Assembly (NCBI GenBank): GCA_007115705.1
Contig: QXEO01000235.1
Span: forward strand, 2,885,888 to 2,949,887
Origin: Dactylis glomerata
Taxonomy: Eukaryota; Streptophyta; Magnoliopsida; Poales; Poaceae
DNA: 64,000 nucleotides
Reading direction: 5' to 3'
Shown: positions 47,736 to 59,576 of the stretch, piece by piece
Layout of the letters: each line of letters begins with the position of its first letter
Position numbering within the stretch: position 1 is the first letter of the stretch
Made by a program: the position numbers and the translations under genes
Notes under the pieces: generated by a model
What the model saw: the letters and a program-made list of their open reading frames with translations, nothing else
Told to the model about the DNA's origin: nothing
The model's database searches: none

Positions 47736-49221
47736 ATGCTCCATGGACCCTGCCGCATCCACTATACGTACTTAGATGAGAAGAGAGTTTTCAATCACCA
47801 GATGAAAGACTGTAGAACATTTCTAAGGTTACAAGACGCTCTGGAGTTAAACCAAGGAGCACATCGAGGAGGTACAAACACAAGTCAAGGATATCAAGTG
47901 CAACATAATGCAAGACATCTAGAATCAAAGTACATATCCGCAATGATCCAGCCGGTCCCGAAGTCCAAAAAGGAACAGAAGAGTATATCAAGGCAAGTAA
48001 ACTTAGCAATACCATCACCACCAGCCACCACAGAATACTTGAGGTGGTCCGACCAGCCAATCAGGTTCAGCAGAACATACCACCCAAGGAAAGTACCTAG
48101 GCCAGGGCACGCGCCAATTGTGTTAAAGACACAAATAGGAGGATACGACATTGGGCGAGTATTCATGGACGCAGGCAGTGGCATAAACTTGATATACGCA
48201 AGGACTCTAAAGGCAGTGAGCATCTCCTTAGAATGGTTAAAGCCAACAGATTGCTCCTTTCACGGAATAGCACCAAGAAGCGCAAATCACCCCCTTGGGA
48301 AAATTGAACTCGATGTTTGTTTTGGTGACAGCAGCAACTTCCGTAGAGAGAAGCTGGAATTCAAAGTGATGGACTGGCCCTCACAATACCATGCAATCCT
48401 GGGGCGACCAACATTTGCAAAATTCATGGCAGTTCCTCATTACGCATAATTAACACTCAAAATTCCGGGACCCAAGGGGACCATTATAGTACAAGGAAGC
48501 TTCGAAATATCCAATACCTGCGACAAGGAATTCAATAGGATGGCGCAAACCTTCGGCATGACCGCCGAATATGCAAGACTCAAAGGCAAAACTGATCACA
48601 ATGTGCTACCCGACATCGGTCGATCCCTGCTAGATCAGGCTTTCGACGCAACACAAGATTCCAAGAAAATTCAAGTCCACCCCATGGACCCAAACAAAAC
48701 TACTTCAATAGCGGTAAACTTAGACCCCACATAGGAAAGCGCGCTCGTCGAGTTCCTCCGTTAGCGCTAGGAAATCTTCGCTTGGTGTCCTTCAGTCATG
48801 CCAGGGGTTCCTAGGGAACTCGTCGAGCACGTACTAAATGTGGATCCAAAGGCAAAGCCAGTCAAGCAACCTCTACGACGGTTCGATGAACCCAAAAGAA
48901 AAGCAATAGCAGCCGAGCTGCATAGGCTAGAAAACACAAACTTCATCAGGGCAATCAAAGCATCAACTTGGGTGTCCAACCCAGTAATTGTCCCCAAGAA
49001 AAATACGGATGTACAAAGAGTATGTGTCGACTATACATCTCTCAACAAGCATTGCCCTAAGGATCCCTTTCCGCTACCTCGCATTGATCAGATAATCAAC
49101 TCAACAGCGGGGTGCGCGAGGCTTTCATTTCTAGATGCGTACTCTGGCTACAACCAGATCAAGTTGAAGAAAGAAGAAGAAAAAGACAGCTTTTATCACA
49201 CCATACGGTGTTTTTTGCTAT
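47736..49221 (+). pseudogene. Protease and N-terminal RT of the outer gypsy element
   Basis: From 47736 the frame carries the end of gag (RIHYTYLDEKRVFNHQMKDC) and an aspartic protease. The protease has active-site DAGSGINLIYART (about 48169-48207) and AILGRPTFAKF near the end (48390-48430). RT starts at about 48798, with RELVEHVLNVDP, KQPLRRFDEPKRKAI, VCVDYTSLNKHCPKDPFPLPR and LSFLDAYSGYNQI. The frame shifts in the A/G-rich run near 49165-49190. It is then interrupted at 49221 by another element. The remainder of RT resumes at 59577. Confidence 0.85.
49217..49221 (+). other. Target-site duplication, left copy (GCTAT)
   Basis: GCTAT immediately before the inner element's 5' LTR. It is repeated at 59577-59581 immediately after the 3' LTR. 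Five bases is the normal gypsy duplication. Confidence 0.93.
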
Positions 49222-50732
49222 TGATACGTCCATTTTGCATCACTGCTTTATATCATAATTTACTGTTATTCATTGATATATTTCATATTTAGAGGTGATA
49301 CTTATGTTGTTTCCTCTCTTTTTGCATGTTTGATGATTAATGGAGAACTTGCTGCCGAAGTCAGGATTCTGCTGGAAAAAGGACCGTCAAGACACCATAT
49401 TTCTAAAGATCAACAATTCCAAGAAAATACCCAGAAATTCATATATTATCAAAAGACGGAAGTAGCCAAAAGGGGAGAGCGAAAGGAGCAACAGGGGGCC
49501 CACACCACCAGGCGCGGGCCAGCCCCTAGCCGCGCCACCCTGGGGTGAGGCCACCCTGGCCCACTTCTGGCATCACCCTCTCGCGTATATTGTCGTCCCT
49601 GAAAACCTAAGTCAAGGGGGGGGGCTCAGAGATAGACACCGCCGCCTCTGCAGGGCGGAAAACACCGAGAGAGAAAAGCTCTCCGGCAGGCAGAAATCTG
49701 TCGGGGAAATTCCTTCCCGGAGAGGGGAGATCGTCGCCATCATCATCACCATCGCGCTGGACTTCATCGGGATCATCATCATCATCACCATCACTAGTAC
49801 CTCCATCTCCATCATCACCACGCCATCCCGCTGTAACATCTTGGGTTGAATCTTATCAAATTCTTAGGGTAAACTTTCCCGGTGTTGATTACTCTTGTAG
49901 TTGATGCTATTGAGTGGAACTGTTGAATTAAGGTTTATGTTCAGATTGTTATTTACCATTATTTCACCTCTGGTCATCATCCATATGATGTCTTGTGAGT
50001 AGTTCGTTTAGTTCTTGAGGACATGGGAGAAGTCGAGATGTTAGTAGTGAAACTATGTTGAGTAATATTTAATGGTCTGATATTTATATGTTGTGGTGTT
50101 ATTCTACTAGTGGTGTCATGTGAACGTCGACTACATGATACTTCACCTTTGTGGGCCTAGTGGAATGCATTGTGTATTTGGCTACTAATTGTGGGGTTGC
50201 CGGAGCGACAGAAACGTAAACCCCCGTTAGGAAACCATTGCACCAGGGAGGGTAGGATCTCAGAGTTTAAGGCTGTGGTTAGTTTTATCTTAATTACTTT
50301 CTTGTATTTGCGGATGCTTGCAAGGGGTATAATCACAAGTGTGTATTAGTCCTAGTAAGGGTAGTACGCTAGCACAGGTTCACCCCCATAACACTTATCA
50401 AACCAACGAAGATTACTTAGCAGCATGAAGCGAAAGCTCTTGACAGAAACTCCCGTGTGTCCTTAGGAATGTTTGGTAATCATAAGTTACACAACTGGCT
50501 TGTCCTTTGCTCTAGAAAGGATTGGGCCACTTGTAGCAATTACTATTATTGTCTTTTATTTACTCGCACTTTATTTATTTGCATTACTAAATACCCCTGA
50601 AAACCCGTTTGCTAGTATTTACAGTGAATCCTTGATCAAAACCGCTTGTCAACACCTTCTGCTCCTCGTTGGGTTTGGCACTCTTATTTATCGAAAGTAC
50701 TACGATACACCCCCTATACTTGTGGGTCAACA
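49222..50732 (+). repeat. 5' LTR of the Athila-like element
   Basis: 1511 bp, starting TGATACGTCCATTTTGCATC and ending GTGGGTCAACA. It contains a GC-rich module (about 49495-49562). A short TATA-like run (CGTATATTG, 49584-49592) and CAT/ATC triplet repeats in the transcribed part (49740-49820) follow. Its partner is at 57950-59576. Confidence 0.95.
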
Positions 50733-50743
50733 AGACTATTTTC

Positions 50744-50762
50744 TGGCACCATTGCCGGGGAG
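50744..50762 (+). other. Primer-binding site of the Athila-like element
   Basis: TGGCACCATTGCCGGGGAG, 11 bases after the LTR end. The usual form in related elements is TGGCGCC...; here the G of CGCC reads A, and the following G also reads A. The offset from the LTR is larger than the standard two bases, as in other members of this group. Confidence 0.65.
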
Positions 50763-50847
50763 TGAAGCGCTATTAAAGAGTGGAATTGGTAAAGGTAACC
50801 TTTGCTGTGAGTATTGTTTTTATTTCTATATTTTATTTTATATTGCT

Positions 50848-52203
50848 ATGGAGATCTCTCCATTTGGTTCCCTATTTGGGAACACTACTGCTACTATCAT
50901 AGTAGTGGATGAACCACCGCCTGCTCAATTAGATCCTTTTAAAATACCTATGAAAATTGTTGAACGTGTTATGAATAATCGCTATTCAGGAGATGGAACT
51001 GTCCATCCGGGTGATCATTTACGCTTTATACATTAATTATGCAAGTTGTTTAAGTGTGCAAGTATTTCATCAAGCCAGGTCAAGAGAAAGCTATTTTCTT
51101 TATCACTGAAGGGCAGAGCCATGGAATGGTATAGGCTGCTGAAGGATGGTCCATCTATTGGCTGGGAGGAAATTGTACCGCTCTTTTATTCCAAATTTTA
51201 TCCTCCAAGTGAGATTCATAAAGATCATAATCAGATATATAATTTTTGGCCTCATGATGGAGATAGTATTGCCCAAGCATGGGGGAGATTGAAGTCACTA
51301 ATGCTCAAATGTCCCATTCATGAGCTCCCCAGTAATATTGTTATTAATAACTTCTATGCAAGGCTTACTCTTCACGATAAGGATTTATTGGATGCTTCTT
51401 GCTCAGGATCATTTACACATATGAAACAAGAGGCTAAATGGGATCTTCTTGATCGTATTCGGGAAAATACTGAAGGATGGGAGAACGACAAAGGTAGAAA
51501 GTCAGGTATAAATTATGATTATGAATGCATTAAAGCTTTTATGGGAACCGATAACTTTCATAATGTTAGTGCTGTTTATGGTCTTGATTCACAAATACTT
51601 GCTAACTGTTTTAAGGCCTTTTCCTCTTATCTTGACGTTCCAAAGAAGGATTGGAACAAGTACCATGCACCTTATAAAGATATTGTTAGTTGTGTTCCTG
51701 CTAGAACTACTAAAGTTTGTATTGTTGATCGCATTCTGCCTGAGCTTTATTTTGAGAAAACGCCTTTCCCTGCTAAGGTAAAGGAACATTCTACTTTAAT
51801 TAGTGTGCTTAAGAAAAGTGCAAAGAAAGCTGTAGAACCTGATGAGCAAATTGCTGTTAAGTCTCCTGTAGCAATAGTGAAGGACCTTGTTACTAAAAAT
51901 ATAGAAGATGGACATATTATCTTTGGTGAAGATGCTTCTAACATTGTTTCACATCCTAGTAGGCCTAGGAAAACAAGTGTTCCTGTGCTTTCTGTCAGGA
52001 TTGGTGATCATTGCTATTATGGTTTATGCGACATTGGTGCATGTTCAAGTGCTATTCCTTATGAGCTTTACAGAGAAATCATGCATGAAATTGCTCCTTG
52101 TGAACTCGAAGAAATCGATTTGGTTATTCATCTTGCTAACAGAGAGACTATCTTGCCAATTGGTATTGTTAGAGATGTGGAAGTTTTATGCGGTAAGACT
52201 TAA
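50848..52203 (+). pseudogene. Gag-protease of the Athila-like element
   Basis: One frame from ATG 50848 (MEISPFGSLFGNTTATIIVV), interrupted only by TAA at 51034-51036. The gag core includes VKRKLFSLSLKGRAMEWYRL, then PLFYSKFYPPSEIHKD and AWGRLKSLMLKCPIHELP. After a variable spacer comes a clade-specific aspartic protease (SVRIGDHCYYGLCDIGACSS, about 51985-52045) in which the usual D-S/T-G reads D-I-G. This is followed by IVRDVEVLCGKT. A second stop (52201-52203) separates it from pol in the same frame, so gag and pol were originally one polyprotein. The protein would form particles and mature them. Confidence 0.9.
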
Positions 52204-55200
52204 TACCCTACTGATTTTCTTGTACTTGGTAAGGCTGCTAGTAAAACTTGTCCTATTATTTTTGGTAGACCCTTTTTGAATACTTGTGGCACTGTTATTG
52301 ATTGTAAGAAGCAGAAAAGTTTGACTAAATTTGATGGAAAATCTTATGAGTTTAATTTTTCTAATTTCACTAAAGCTCCTTATGAAAATGAATTGCCTAA
52401 TGAGGATTTTTGAGTTGAACAGCTTGCCTCTATTGCTCTTGCTCCTAATAATGCTTTGCAGCAATTTATGGAGGACCATGAAAGTGAGATCTTCAGGAAA
52501 GAAAGAGATGAGATTGACAAGATTCTTCTTCATCAACCCGAGTTGATTAAACACAATTTACCTGTGGAGGATTTGGGTACCACTTTGCCACCTAAGGAAG
52601 ATCTTGTTTTTGATTTAAAACCTTTACCTGATGATCTTAAATATGCTTATATCGATGATAAGAAAATATATCCTATTATTATCAGTTCTAAACTTTTAGG
52701 AAAAGAAGAAGAAAGGTTATTGGAGATATTGAGGAAACATCGAGGATCCATGGGATATACTCTTGATAATTTAAAAGGGATTTCTCCTACTATATGTCAG
52801 CATGCTATTAACATGGAGCCAGATGCAAAGCCAGTTGTTGAACATCAACGCCGTTTAATTCCTAAGATGAAGGAAGTGGTAAGAAATGAGGTATTGAAAC
52901 TCCTTGATGCTGGTATTATTTATCCTATTGCTGATAGTAGATGGGTTAGTCCTATGCATTGTGTTCCTAAGAAAGGAGGTATTACTGTTGTGCCTAATGA
53001 GAATAACGAGCTTATTTGTCAGAGGGTAGTTGTTGGTTATAGGATGTGCCTCGACTTTAGAAAGGTCAACAAAGTTACTAAGAAAGATCATTATCCTTTA
53101 CCATTTATAGATCAAATGCTAGAGAAGTTATCTAAGAAAACTCATTTTTGTTTTCTTGATGGTTATTCTGGTTTCTCTCAGATTGCTGTTAAAAAGCAAG
53201 ATCAAGAGAAAACCACTTTTACTTGTCCTTATGGAACTTATGCTTATAGACGTATGCCTTTTGGTTTGTGTAACGCTCCTGCTACTTTTCAAATATGCAT
53301 GTCTGCTATTTTTCATGGATTTTGTGAAGAAATTGTGGAGGTATTCATGGACGATTTCTCTGTCTATGGAACTTCGTTTGATAATTGTTTGCAAAATCTT
53401 GATAAAGTTTTGCAGAGATGTGAAGAAACTAATCTTGTTCCGAATTGAGAGAAATGCCACTTTATGGTGAATGAAGGAATTGTTCTTGGACATAAAATTT
53501 CTGAAAGAGGTATTGAAGTTGACAGAGCAAAGGTTGAAGCAATTGAGAAAATGCCCTGTCCCAGGGATGTTAAAGGTATTCGTAGTATTCTTGGTCATGT
53601 TGGTTTCTATAGGAGGTTTATTAAAGATTTTCTCTAAGATTTCAAAGCCTCTTACTAATCTTCTTCAAAAAGATGTACCATTTGTTTTTGATGATGATTG
53701 TAAGGAAGCTTTTGAAACTCTTAAGAAGGCTTTAACTACTGCTCCTATTGTTCAACCACCTGATTGGAATTTACCCTTCGAAATTATGTGTGATGCTAGT
53801 GATTTTGCTGTATGTGTTATTCTTGGACAGCGCATAGATAAGAAGTTGAATGTTATTCATTATGCTAGTAAGACTCTTGATGCTGCTCAGAAGAATTATG
53901 CTACTACTGAGAAAGAGTTTCTTGCTGTTGTTTTTGCATGTGATAAGTTTAGACCTTATATTGTTGACTCAAAGGTTACTATTCATACTGATCACGCTAC
54001 TATTAGGTATCTTATGTCAAAGAAGGATGCTAAGCCTAGGCTTATTAGATGGGTGTTACTTTTACAAGAGTTTGATTTGCATATTGTAGATAGGAAAGGT
54101 GCTGATAATCCTGTTGTTGATAATTTGTCTAGGTTGGAAAACATTTCTTTTGATCCTATTCCTGTTAATGATAGTTTTCCAAATGAACAGTTGGCTTCAA
54201 TAAAGGTAACCTCGCGAGAGAATCCTTGGTATGCTGATTATGCTAATTTATTGTTTCCAAATATTTGCCTCCAACCTTTACAGCTCAGCAAAGAAGGAAA
54301 TTCTTTTATGACTTGAGGCATTATTTTTGGGATGACCCACACTTATATAAAGAAGGAGTGGATGGTATTATGCGAAGATGTGTTCCAGAATATGAACAAC
54401 AAGATATATTGAGAAAATTTCATGGTAGTGCTTATGGAGGACATCATGCTGGAGATAGAACTGCACAAAAGGTTTTACAATCAGGTTTTTATTGGCCTAC
54501 CATTTTTTAAGATGCTAGAAAGTTTATTTTATCTTGTGATGAATGCCAAAGAGTTGGTAATATTTCTAGACGCAATGAAATGCCTATGAGTTATTCTCTT
54601 GTTATTGAACCATTTGATTGTTGGGGATTTGACTTTATGGGTCCTTTTCCTCCTTCAGAAGGTTATACTCATATACTCGTAGCTATTGATTATGTTACTA
54701 AGTGGGTAGAAGCTATACCTACGAAGAGTACCGATGGTGAGACCTCATTAAAAATGCTTAAGGATGTTATTTTTCCTAGGTTTGGTGTGCTAGATATCTT
54801 ATGACTGACGGAGGTTCTCATTTTATTCATGGCGGTTTTAGGAAAACTCTTGCTAGATATGACGTTAATCATAGAATTGCTTATGCTTATCATCCACAAA
54901 CTAGTGGGCAAGTAGAGCTATCGAATAGAGAGATCAAGTCTATCTTGCAGAAGACTATTAATAGATCTAGGAAAAATTGGGCTAGCAAGTTGAACGATGC
55001 TTTATGGGCTTATAGAACTGCTTATAAGAACCCCATGGGCATGTCTCCTTACAAAATGGTTTACGGAAAAGCATGTCACTTGCCTTTAGAATTAGAACAC
55101 AAAGCTTTTTTGGGCAGTGAGAGAGCTTAATAGGGATTTTAAACTTGCCGGTAAAAAAGGTTGCTTGATTTGAGTTCCTTAGATGAGTGGAGAAATGAAG

Positions 55201-55562
55201 CTTATGAGAATGCCAGACTTTTTAAAGAGAAAGTCAAGCAATGGCATGATAGGAGAATTCGTAAGAGAGAATTTCATGTTGGTGAGAAAGTTCTATTGTA
55301 TAGGTCTCGTCTCAGATTTTTTGCAGGAAAATTACTCTCAAAATGGGAAGGACCCTTTATTATTGAAGAGGTGTATCGCTCAGGTGCGATAAAGATTGCT
55401 TCGCTTAAAGATAACACTAAGCAAGTGGTGAATGGGCAAAGACTCAAGCATTATATTGCTGGAGATTCATATAATGAAGATGCCGATGTTATTCAAATGG
55501 TGACTCTGGAAGAATTTATCAAAGAACATATGCAGGAATCTGCAGAGTCCGTTTTTGAATAG
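52204..55562 (+). pseudogene. Pol (RT, RNase H, integrase) of the Athila-like element
   Basis: Continues the gag frame. RT (about 52740-53600) has YRMCLDFRKVNKVTKKDHYP, HFCFLDGYSGFSQIA, YAYRRMPFGLCNAPATFQ and intact catalytic Asp-Asp in VEVFMDDFSVYG. RNase H (about 53770-54090) has IMCDASDFAVCV and TIHTDHATIRYL. Integrase (about 54360-55560) has the zinc-binding pair HGSAYGGHHAG and CDECQRVG. Its DDE core has GFDFMGPFPPSEG, then MTDGGSHF and SGQVELSNRE. A basic C-terminal domain (KVLLYRSRLRFFAGKLLSKW) completes it. Breaks: TGA near 52411, TGA at 53446, a 1-base insertion near 53628, a frameshift near 54250, TAA near 54508, frameshifts near 54790 and 55105. The catalytic residues themselves look conserved. 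Confidence 0.92.
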
Positions 55563-55675
55563 GTAACAGTTCTAGTCAGAAAAGATTCGAGTTAAACTTT
55601 TCTATTTATATTTTTGTTGTTTTTATTAAATATGAAAAATCACAAGACGAAAACGGGTTGGAAACGGAGCCCGGA

Positions 55676-55806
55676 GGATCCACACCACCTGGTGGCGCGG
55701 GCCCCCTCCTGGCCACGCCACCCTGTGGTGAGTCCACCCTAGAACTCGTTTCCGTCCCGGTTTCCTCCTGTGATTTTGTTTCGATGTTTAATTTTCGCCT
55801 ATATAA
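55676..55806 (+). promoter_or_regulatory. Internal promoter-like module before the accessory ORF
   Basis: A GC-rich block (55681-55740, with CACACCACCTGGTGGCGCGG and CCACGCCACCCTGTGGTGAG) is followed by TATATAA at 55800-55806, 96 bp before the ATG at 55902. Nearly the same block stands before TATA sequences in this element's LTRs (49495-49562, 58345-58413), and a related one in the solo LTR (about 9341-9430). That it is a promoter for the downstream ORF is inference. Confidence 0.5.
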
Positions 55807-55901
55807 CCCCCTGGATTGCCCGAGGTTTGTATATCATGTTCTCATCGTGTTTTTGTTTTGATCTGTTTCTGTCAAGAGTTTTTCTCAGATTTAGAGGCAC
55901 C

Positions 55902-56261
55902 ATGGCCTCCGCTAGCAATGACAAGGAGAAGACGCCTCTAGAAGATGATCGCCAAGACCCCAAGCTAAAGGAAGGACAGATGGCTGGAGGATCAAGGGCA
56001 AGAGAACCTACTTTTATAGGATCAGTTAACGCTGGACATGCTTTTTCTCATAATATGCAGGGACCAATACCACCAATCCCAGACCTGAGCTCCTTCCCTG
56101 CAGCAGAGGAAACTCTTCGGGTCACTGATGAGTTTTACGCTAAGTACCGAGTTTTGAAGAGGGAGGTGGAGATACTTCAAGAGGAGAACAGCAGGCTCCG
56201 CAGGATGCTGGAGATCTTCCTCGCCCCAGTTATGATTGCACCATCGCTACCAAAGGAGTAA
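55902..56261 (+). CDS. Accessory coiled-coil ORF of the Athila-like element
   Basis: An intact 119-aa ORF between pol and the 3' LTR, in the position where Athila elements carry an env-like gene. The ATG (55902) has an excellent context (GGCACCATGGCC). The N-terminal third is hydrophilic and charged (ASNDKEKTPLEDDRQDPK). The middle is Gly/Pro-rich (MQGPIPPIPDLSSFPAAEE). From about residue 80, YRVLKREVEILQEENSRLRR forms leucine/isoleucine heptads, a clear short coiled coil, followed by a hydrophobic end (MLEIFLAPVMIAP). There is no signal peptide and no convincing membrane segment, so it is not a standard envelope protein. It has no stop or frameshift, in contrast to the roughly nine lesions in gag-pol, though at this length that may be chance. 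I do not recognise the family. Confidence 0.6.
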   Translation: MASASNDKEKTPLEDDRQDPKLKEGQMAGGSRAREPTFIGSVNAGHAFSHNMQGPIPPIPDLSSFPAAEETLRVTDEFYAKYRVLKREVEILQEENSRLRRMLEIFLAPVMIAPSLPKE

Positions 56262-57936
56262 TTCGTCATTGGTATTGGCATTCCCTTGGTTTGTTCCAAG
56301 CTTGGGGGAGTGCCGCGGTATCACATCATTACCCTTTTACCCAATTACTTTTCAAGTAGAGTCATATCATGAATAGAGAAGTTATCTTATAGAATAGTTT
56401 GCAGTGTGGAAGTATCCTCCTTAGTTGGTTATCTATGTATCCCTTGGTGTGAGTTGCGATTATGAAATATTAATGAGAAGTCTTATCATTTACTTTCTGC
56501 ACACTTTATTTTAGTTTGCAATCTTTCTTATATGATTAGTCTTGTTGATTAGTATTGGCTTCACTTTGGGAGCATGAGTAAATCTAGTTGGTTTTGGCAA
56601 ACTTAGCTTGGTCAGTAGCAACAATACTTTGAGGTTTTGAGTAGAAAAAGAAGGAAGTGTTTGTAGATACGTCATTTCAGTTTTCCTTCATTGATTAGCT
56701 CATAAGCATTAGTATTCTCAAGTTAAAATCATTTGTACTTTCAAGGAAGTTTGCATGATTGTTCTTTATCACATATATGTTTGTTTGTTTCATGCAACTC
56801 CTATGCTTGCTACCCAACCTTGCTAGCCAAAAACCTGTACTAAGAGGGAATACTTCTCGTGCATCCAATCCTCTAAAAACCAAGTTACTTCCAAAGGGTC
56901 CACTATAAATTCCTATGCATGGTATTTCAAGCCATTCCAAGTAAATTTTCATGTGCTACCTTTCAAAAACCTTCAAATACTTCTCATTTTGCGCCACTGT
57001 CTTTAGCTCATGAGGACGTAGTGGTTGAGTTTGTCATTTTCCATACTAAATTGAGTACCCCTCGATTTGCATGCTTCATCTGCTCATCACTAATTTTGCA
57101 AGGGATCTGGATCTGGTCAGACCATTGTAATCTAAAAGAAAAGAAAAAGGCACTCCTCCATGGTATGTGAAAGTTGGTGGGCACCCGATGGAATCGGTTA
57201 GCCATGGTTTGAGAAAGGAAAAGTGGGGAGGAGCGCCAAGCTATAAAAGAGCACAATTGTGCTAATTAATCAACATCTCAGAACCGCTCTCACTTGTTTA
57301 GTATGGAAGATGGCAAAAACCCCGTTGCTAGTCGTTGACAAAGGCAACCACCTCTCAAAACCAACTTTTATCTCTGTTTTACAAATGAAAAGCTCTAGCA
57401 CATATTTAATCCCTGCTTCCCTCTGCGAAGGGCCTATCTTTTACTTTTATGTTGAGTCAACCTATTCCCCTCTATCTCAAGCAAGCATTTGAGTTGTTAT
57501 GTTTCATTCATCCATATGTTGATTTGTTCGATCATGTTTTCTGTCTTTCTTTGTTTTGTACGATGCTTTTATTTGAAAGAATATATCTTTGAAAGCTATC
57601 TATGACTATAAGAGTTTGTTTCGTTGAACATGTGGATTTTGCTATATTAGCTCTGTTATAAAAGGCTCCGTTCAAAAATAAGTACAGTTTGTTCATTGTT
57701 CTCTGACCAAGAACAAAAGTTCGCCATCACCAATCATGATTTACCTTGTGCATCTTTATTGTGATTCCCTTTGCTTATTGCAAGTCTAGTTATATGAAGG
57801 GAAGTTGCTGTCTATATGACTTGTTCCTTGGTAAATGTGATGCTTCTTGTCCGTATTTTGTTTATCGACACTTCACTCCATAAACCTGTGGTTACGTTTA
57901 CCGAGTTCAGTTTTTTCTTGGGGACAAGCGAGGTCT
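56262..57936 (+). other. Long 3' non-coding region of the Athila-like element
   Basis: About 1.7 kb without a gene between the accessory ORF and the polypurine tract, as is usual in this lineage. At 56298-56310 lies AAGCTTGGGGGAG, a near copy of the true polypurine tract at 57937-57948. The rest is AT-rich with several short unsupported frames. Confidence 0.7.
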
Positions 57937-57948
57937 AAGCTTGGGGGG
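57937..57948 (+). other. Polypurine tract of the Athila-like element
   Basis: AAGCTTGGGGGG, one base before the 3' LTR start at 57950. This is the site where plus-strand DNA synthesis is primed. Confidence 0.88.
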
Positions 57949-57949
57949 T

Positions 57950-59576
57950 TGATACGTCCATTTTGCATCACTATTTTACATCATAATTTTTTTGAAGGGT
58001 TAAAACAGTGAGGGAGAGCCCCACTGCAAATATATTAAGGCAGAATGTACAAGAATGTACAAAATTTACAAAGTTTTACACATCATAAAAAGTTTATTTT
58101 ACATCATAATTTACTGTTATCCATTGATATATTTCATATTTAGAGGTGATACTTATGTTGTTTCCTCTGTTTTTGCATGTTTGATGATTAATGGAGAACT
58201 TGCTGCCGGAGTCAGGATTCTGCTGGAAAAAGGACCGTCAAGACACCATATTTCTGAAGATCAACAATTCCAGGAAAATACCCAGAAATTCATATATTAC
58301 CTGAAGATGGAAGTAGCCAAAAGGGGAGAGCGAAAGGAGATGCAGGGGGCCCACACCACCAGGTGGCGCGGGCCAGCCCCTGGCCACGCCACCCTGGGTG
58401 AGGCCACCATGGCCCACTTCTGGCATAGCCCTCTCGCGTATATTGTCGTCCTCGAAAACCTAAGTCAAGGGGGGCTCAGATATAGACACCGCCGCCTCTG
58501 CGGGGCGGAAAACACCGAGAGAGAAAAGCTCTCCGGCAGGCAGAAATCTGCCGGGGAAATTCCTTCCCGGAGAGGGGAGATCGTTGCCATCGTCATCACC
58601 ATCGCGCTGCACTTCATCGGGATCATCATCATCACCATCACCATCACCAGCACCTCCATCTCCGTCATCACCACGCCATCCCGCTGTAACATCTTGGGTT
58701 GAATCTTGTCAAATTCTTAGGGGAAACTTTCCCAGTGTTGATTACTCTTGTAGTTGATGCTATTGAGTGGAACCGTTGAATTAAGGTTTATGTTCAGATT
58801 GTTATTTACCATTATTTCACCTCTGGTCATGATCCATATGATATCTTGTGTGTAGTTCGTTTAGTTCTCGAGGACATGGGAGAAGTCGAGATGTTAGTAG
58901 TGAAACTATGTTGAGTAATATTTAATGGTTTCATATTTATATGTTGTGGTGTTATTCTACTAGTGGTGTCATGTGAACATCGACTACATGATACTTCACC
59001 TTTGTGGGCCTAGTGGAATGCATTGTGTATTTGGCTACTAATTGTGGGGTTGCCAGAGCAACAGAAACCTAAACCCTCGTTAGGAAACCATTGCACCAGG
59101 GAGCGTAGGGTCTCAGAGTTTAAGGCTGTGGTTAGTTTTATCTTAATTACTTCCTTTTATTTGCGGATGCTTGCAAGGGGTATAATCACTAGTGTGTATT
59201 AGTCCTAGTAAGGGTAGTACGCTAGCACAGGTTCACCCCCATAACACTTATCAAACCAATGAAGATTAGTTAGCAGCATGAAGCGAAAGCTCTCGACAGA
59301 AACTCCCGTGTGTCCTCAGGAACGTTTGGTAATCATAAGTTACACAACCGGCTTGTCCTTTGCTCTAGAAAGGATTCGGCCACTTGCAACAATTACTATT
59401 ATTGTCTTTTATTTACTCGCACTTTATTTATTTGCATTACCAAATACCCCTAAAAACCCGTTTGCTAGTATTTATAGGATCAAAACCGCTTGTCAACACC
59501 TTCTGCTCCTTGTTGGGTTCGACACTCTTATTTATCGAAAGTACTACGATACACCCCCTATACTTGTGGGTCATCA
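57950..59576 (+). repeat. 3' LTR of the Athila-like element
   Basis: 1627 bp, starting TGATACGTCC and ending GGGTCATCA. It is closely similar to the LTR at 49222-50732. It is longer mainly because a 123-bp retroposon with its duplicated target (57972-58112) has inserted. It also lacks about ten bases near 59474 (TTTATAGGATC against TTTACAGTGAATCCTTGATC). The TSD GCTAT follows at 59577-59581. Confidence 0.95.
57972..58112 (-). mobile_element. 5'-truncated LINE 3' end inside the 3' LTR
   Basis: A 105-bp insert (57990-58094) between perfect 18-bp direct repeats TATTTTACATCATAATTT (57972-57989 and 58095-58112). It starts with a T-run and GAAGGGTT and contains GAGCCCCACTGCAAATATAT. This matches the reverse complement of LINE 3' tails common in Triticeae. 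The 5' LTR has the uninterrupted site, so the event is younger than the host insertion. Confidence 0.85.

Larger units (their letters stand above)
49222..59576 (+). mobile_element. Complete Athila-like gypsy retrotransposon (nested)
   Basis: A 10,355-bp element with two LTRs, a primer-binding site, gag-pol, an extra ORF after pol, a polypurine tract and a 5-bp target duplication. It is inserted in the RT gene of another gypsy element in the same orientation. The domain order is gag, protease, RT, RNase H, integrase. The gag and protease style (CDIGACSSAIPYELY), RT (FMDDFS), the long non-coding 3' region and an ORF at the env position all fit the Athila lineage. The coding region is disabled by about five stops and four frameshifts, but the LTRs remain very similar, so insertion is fairly recent. 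Confidence 0.93.
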
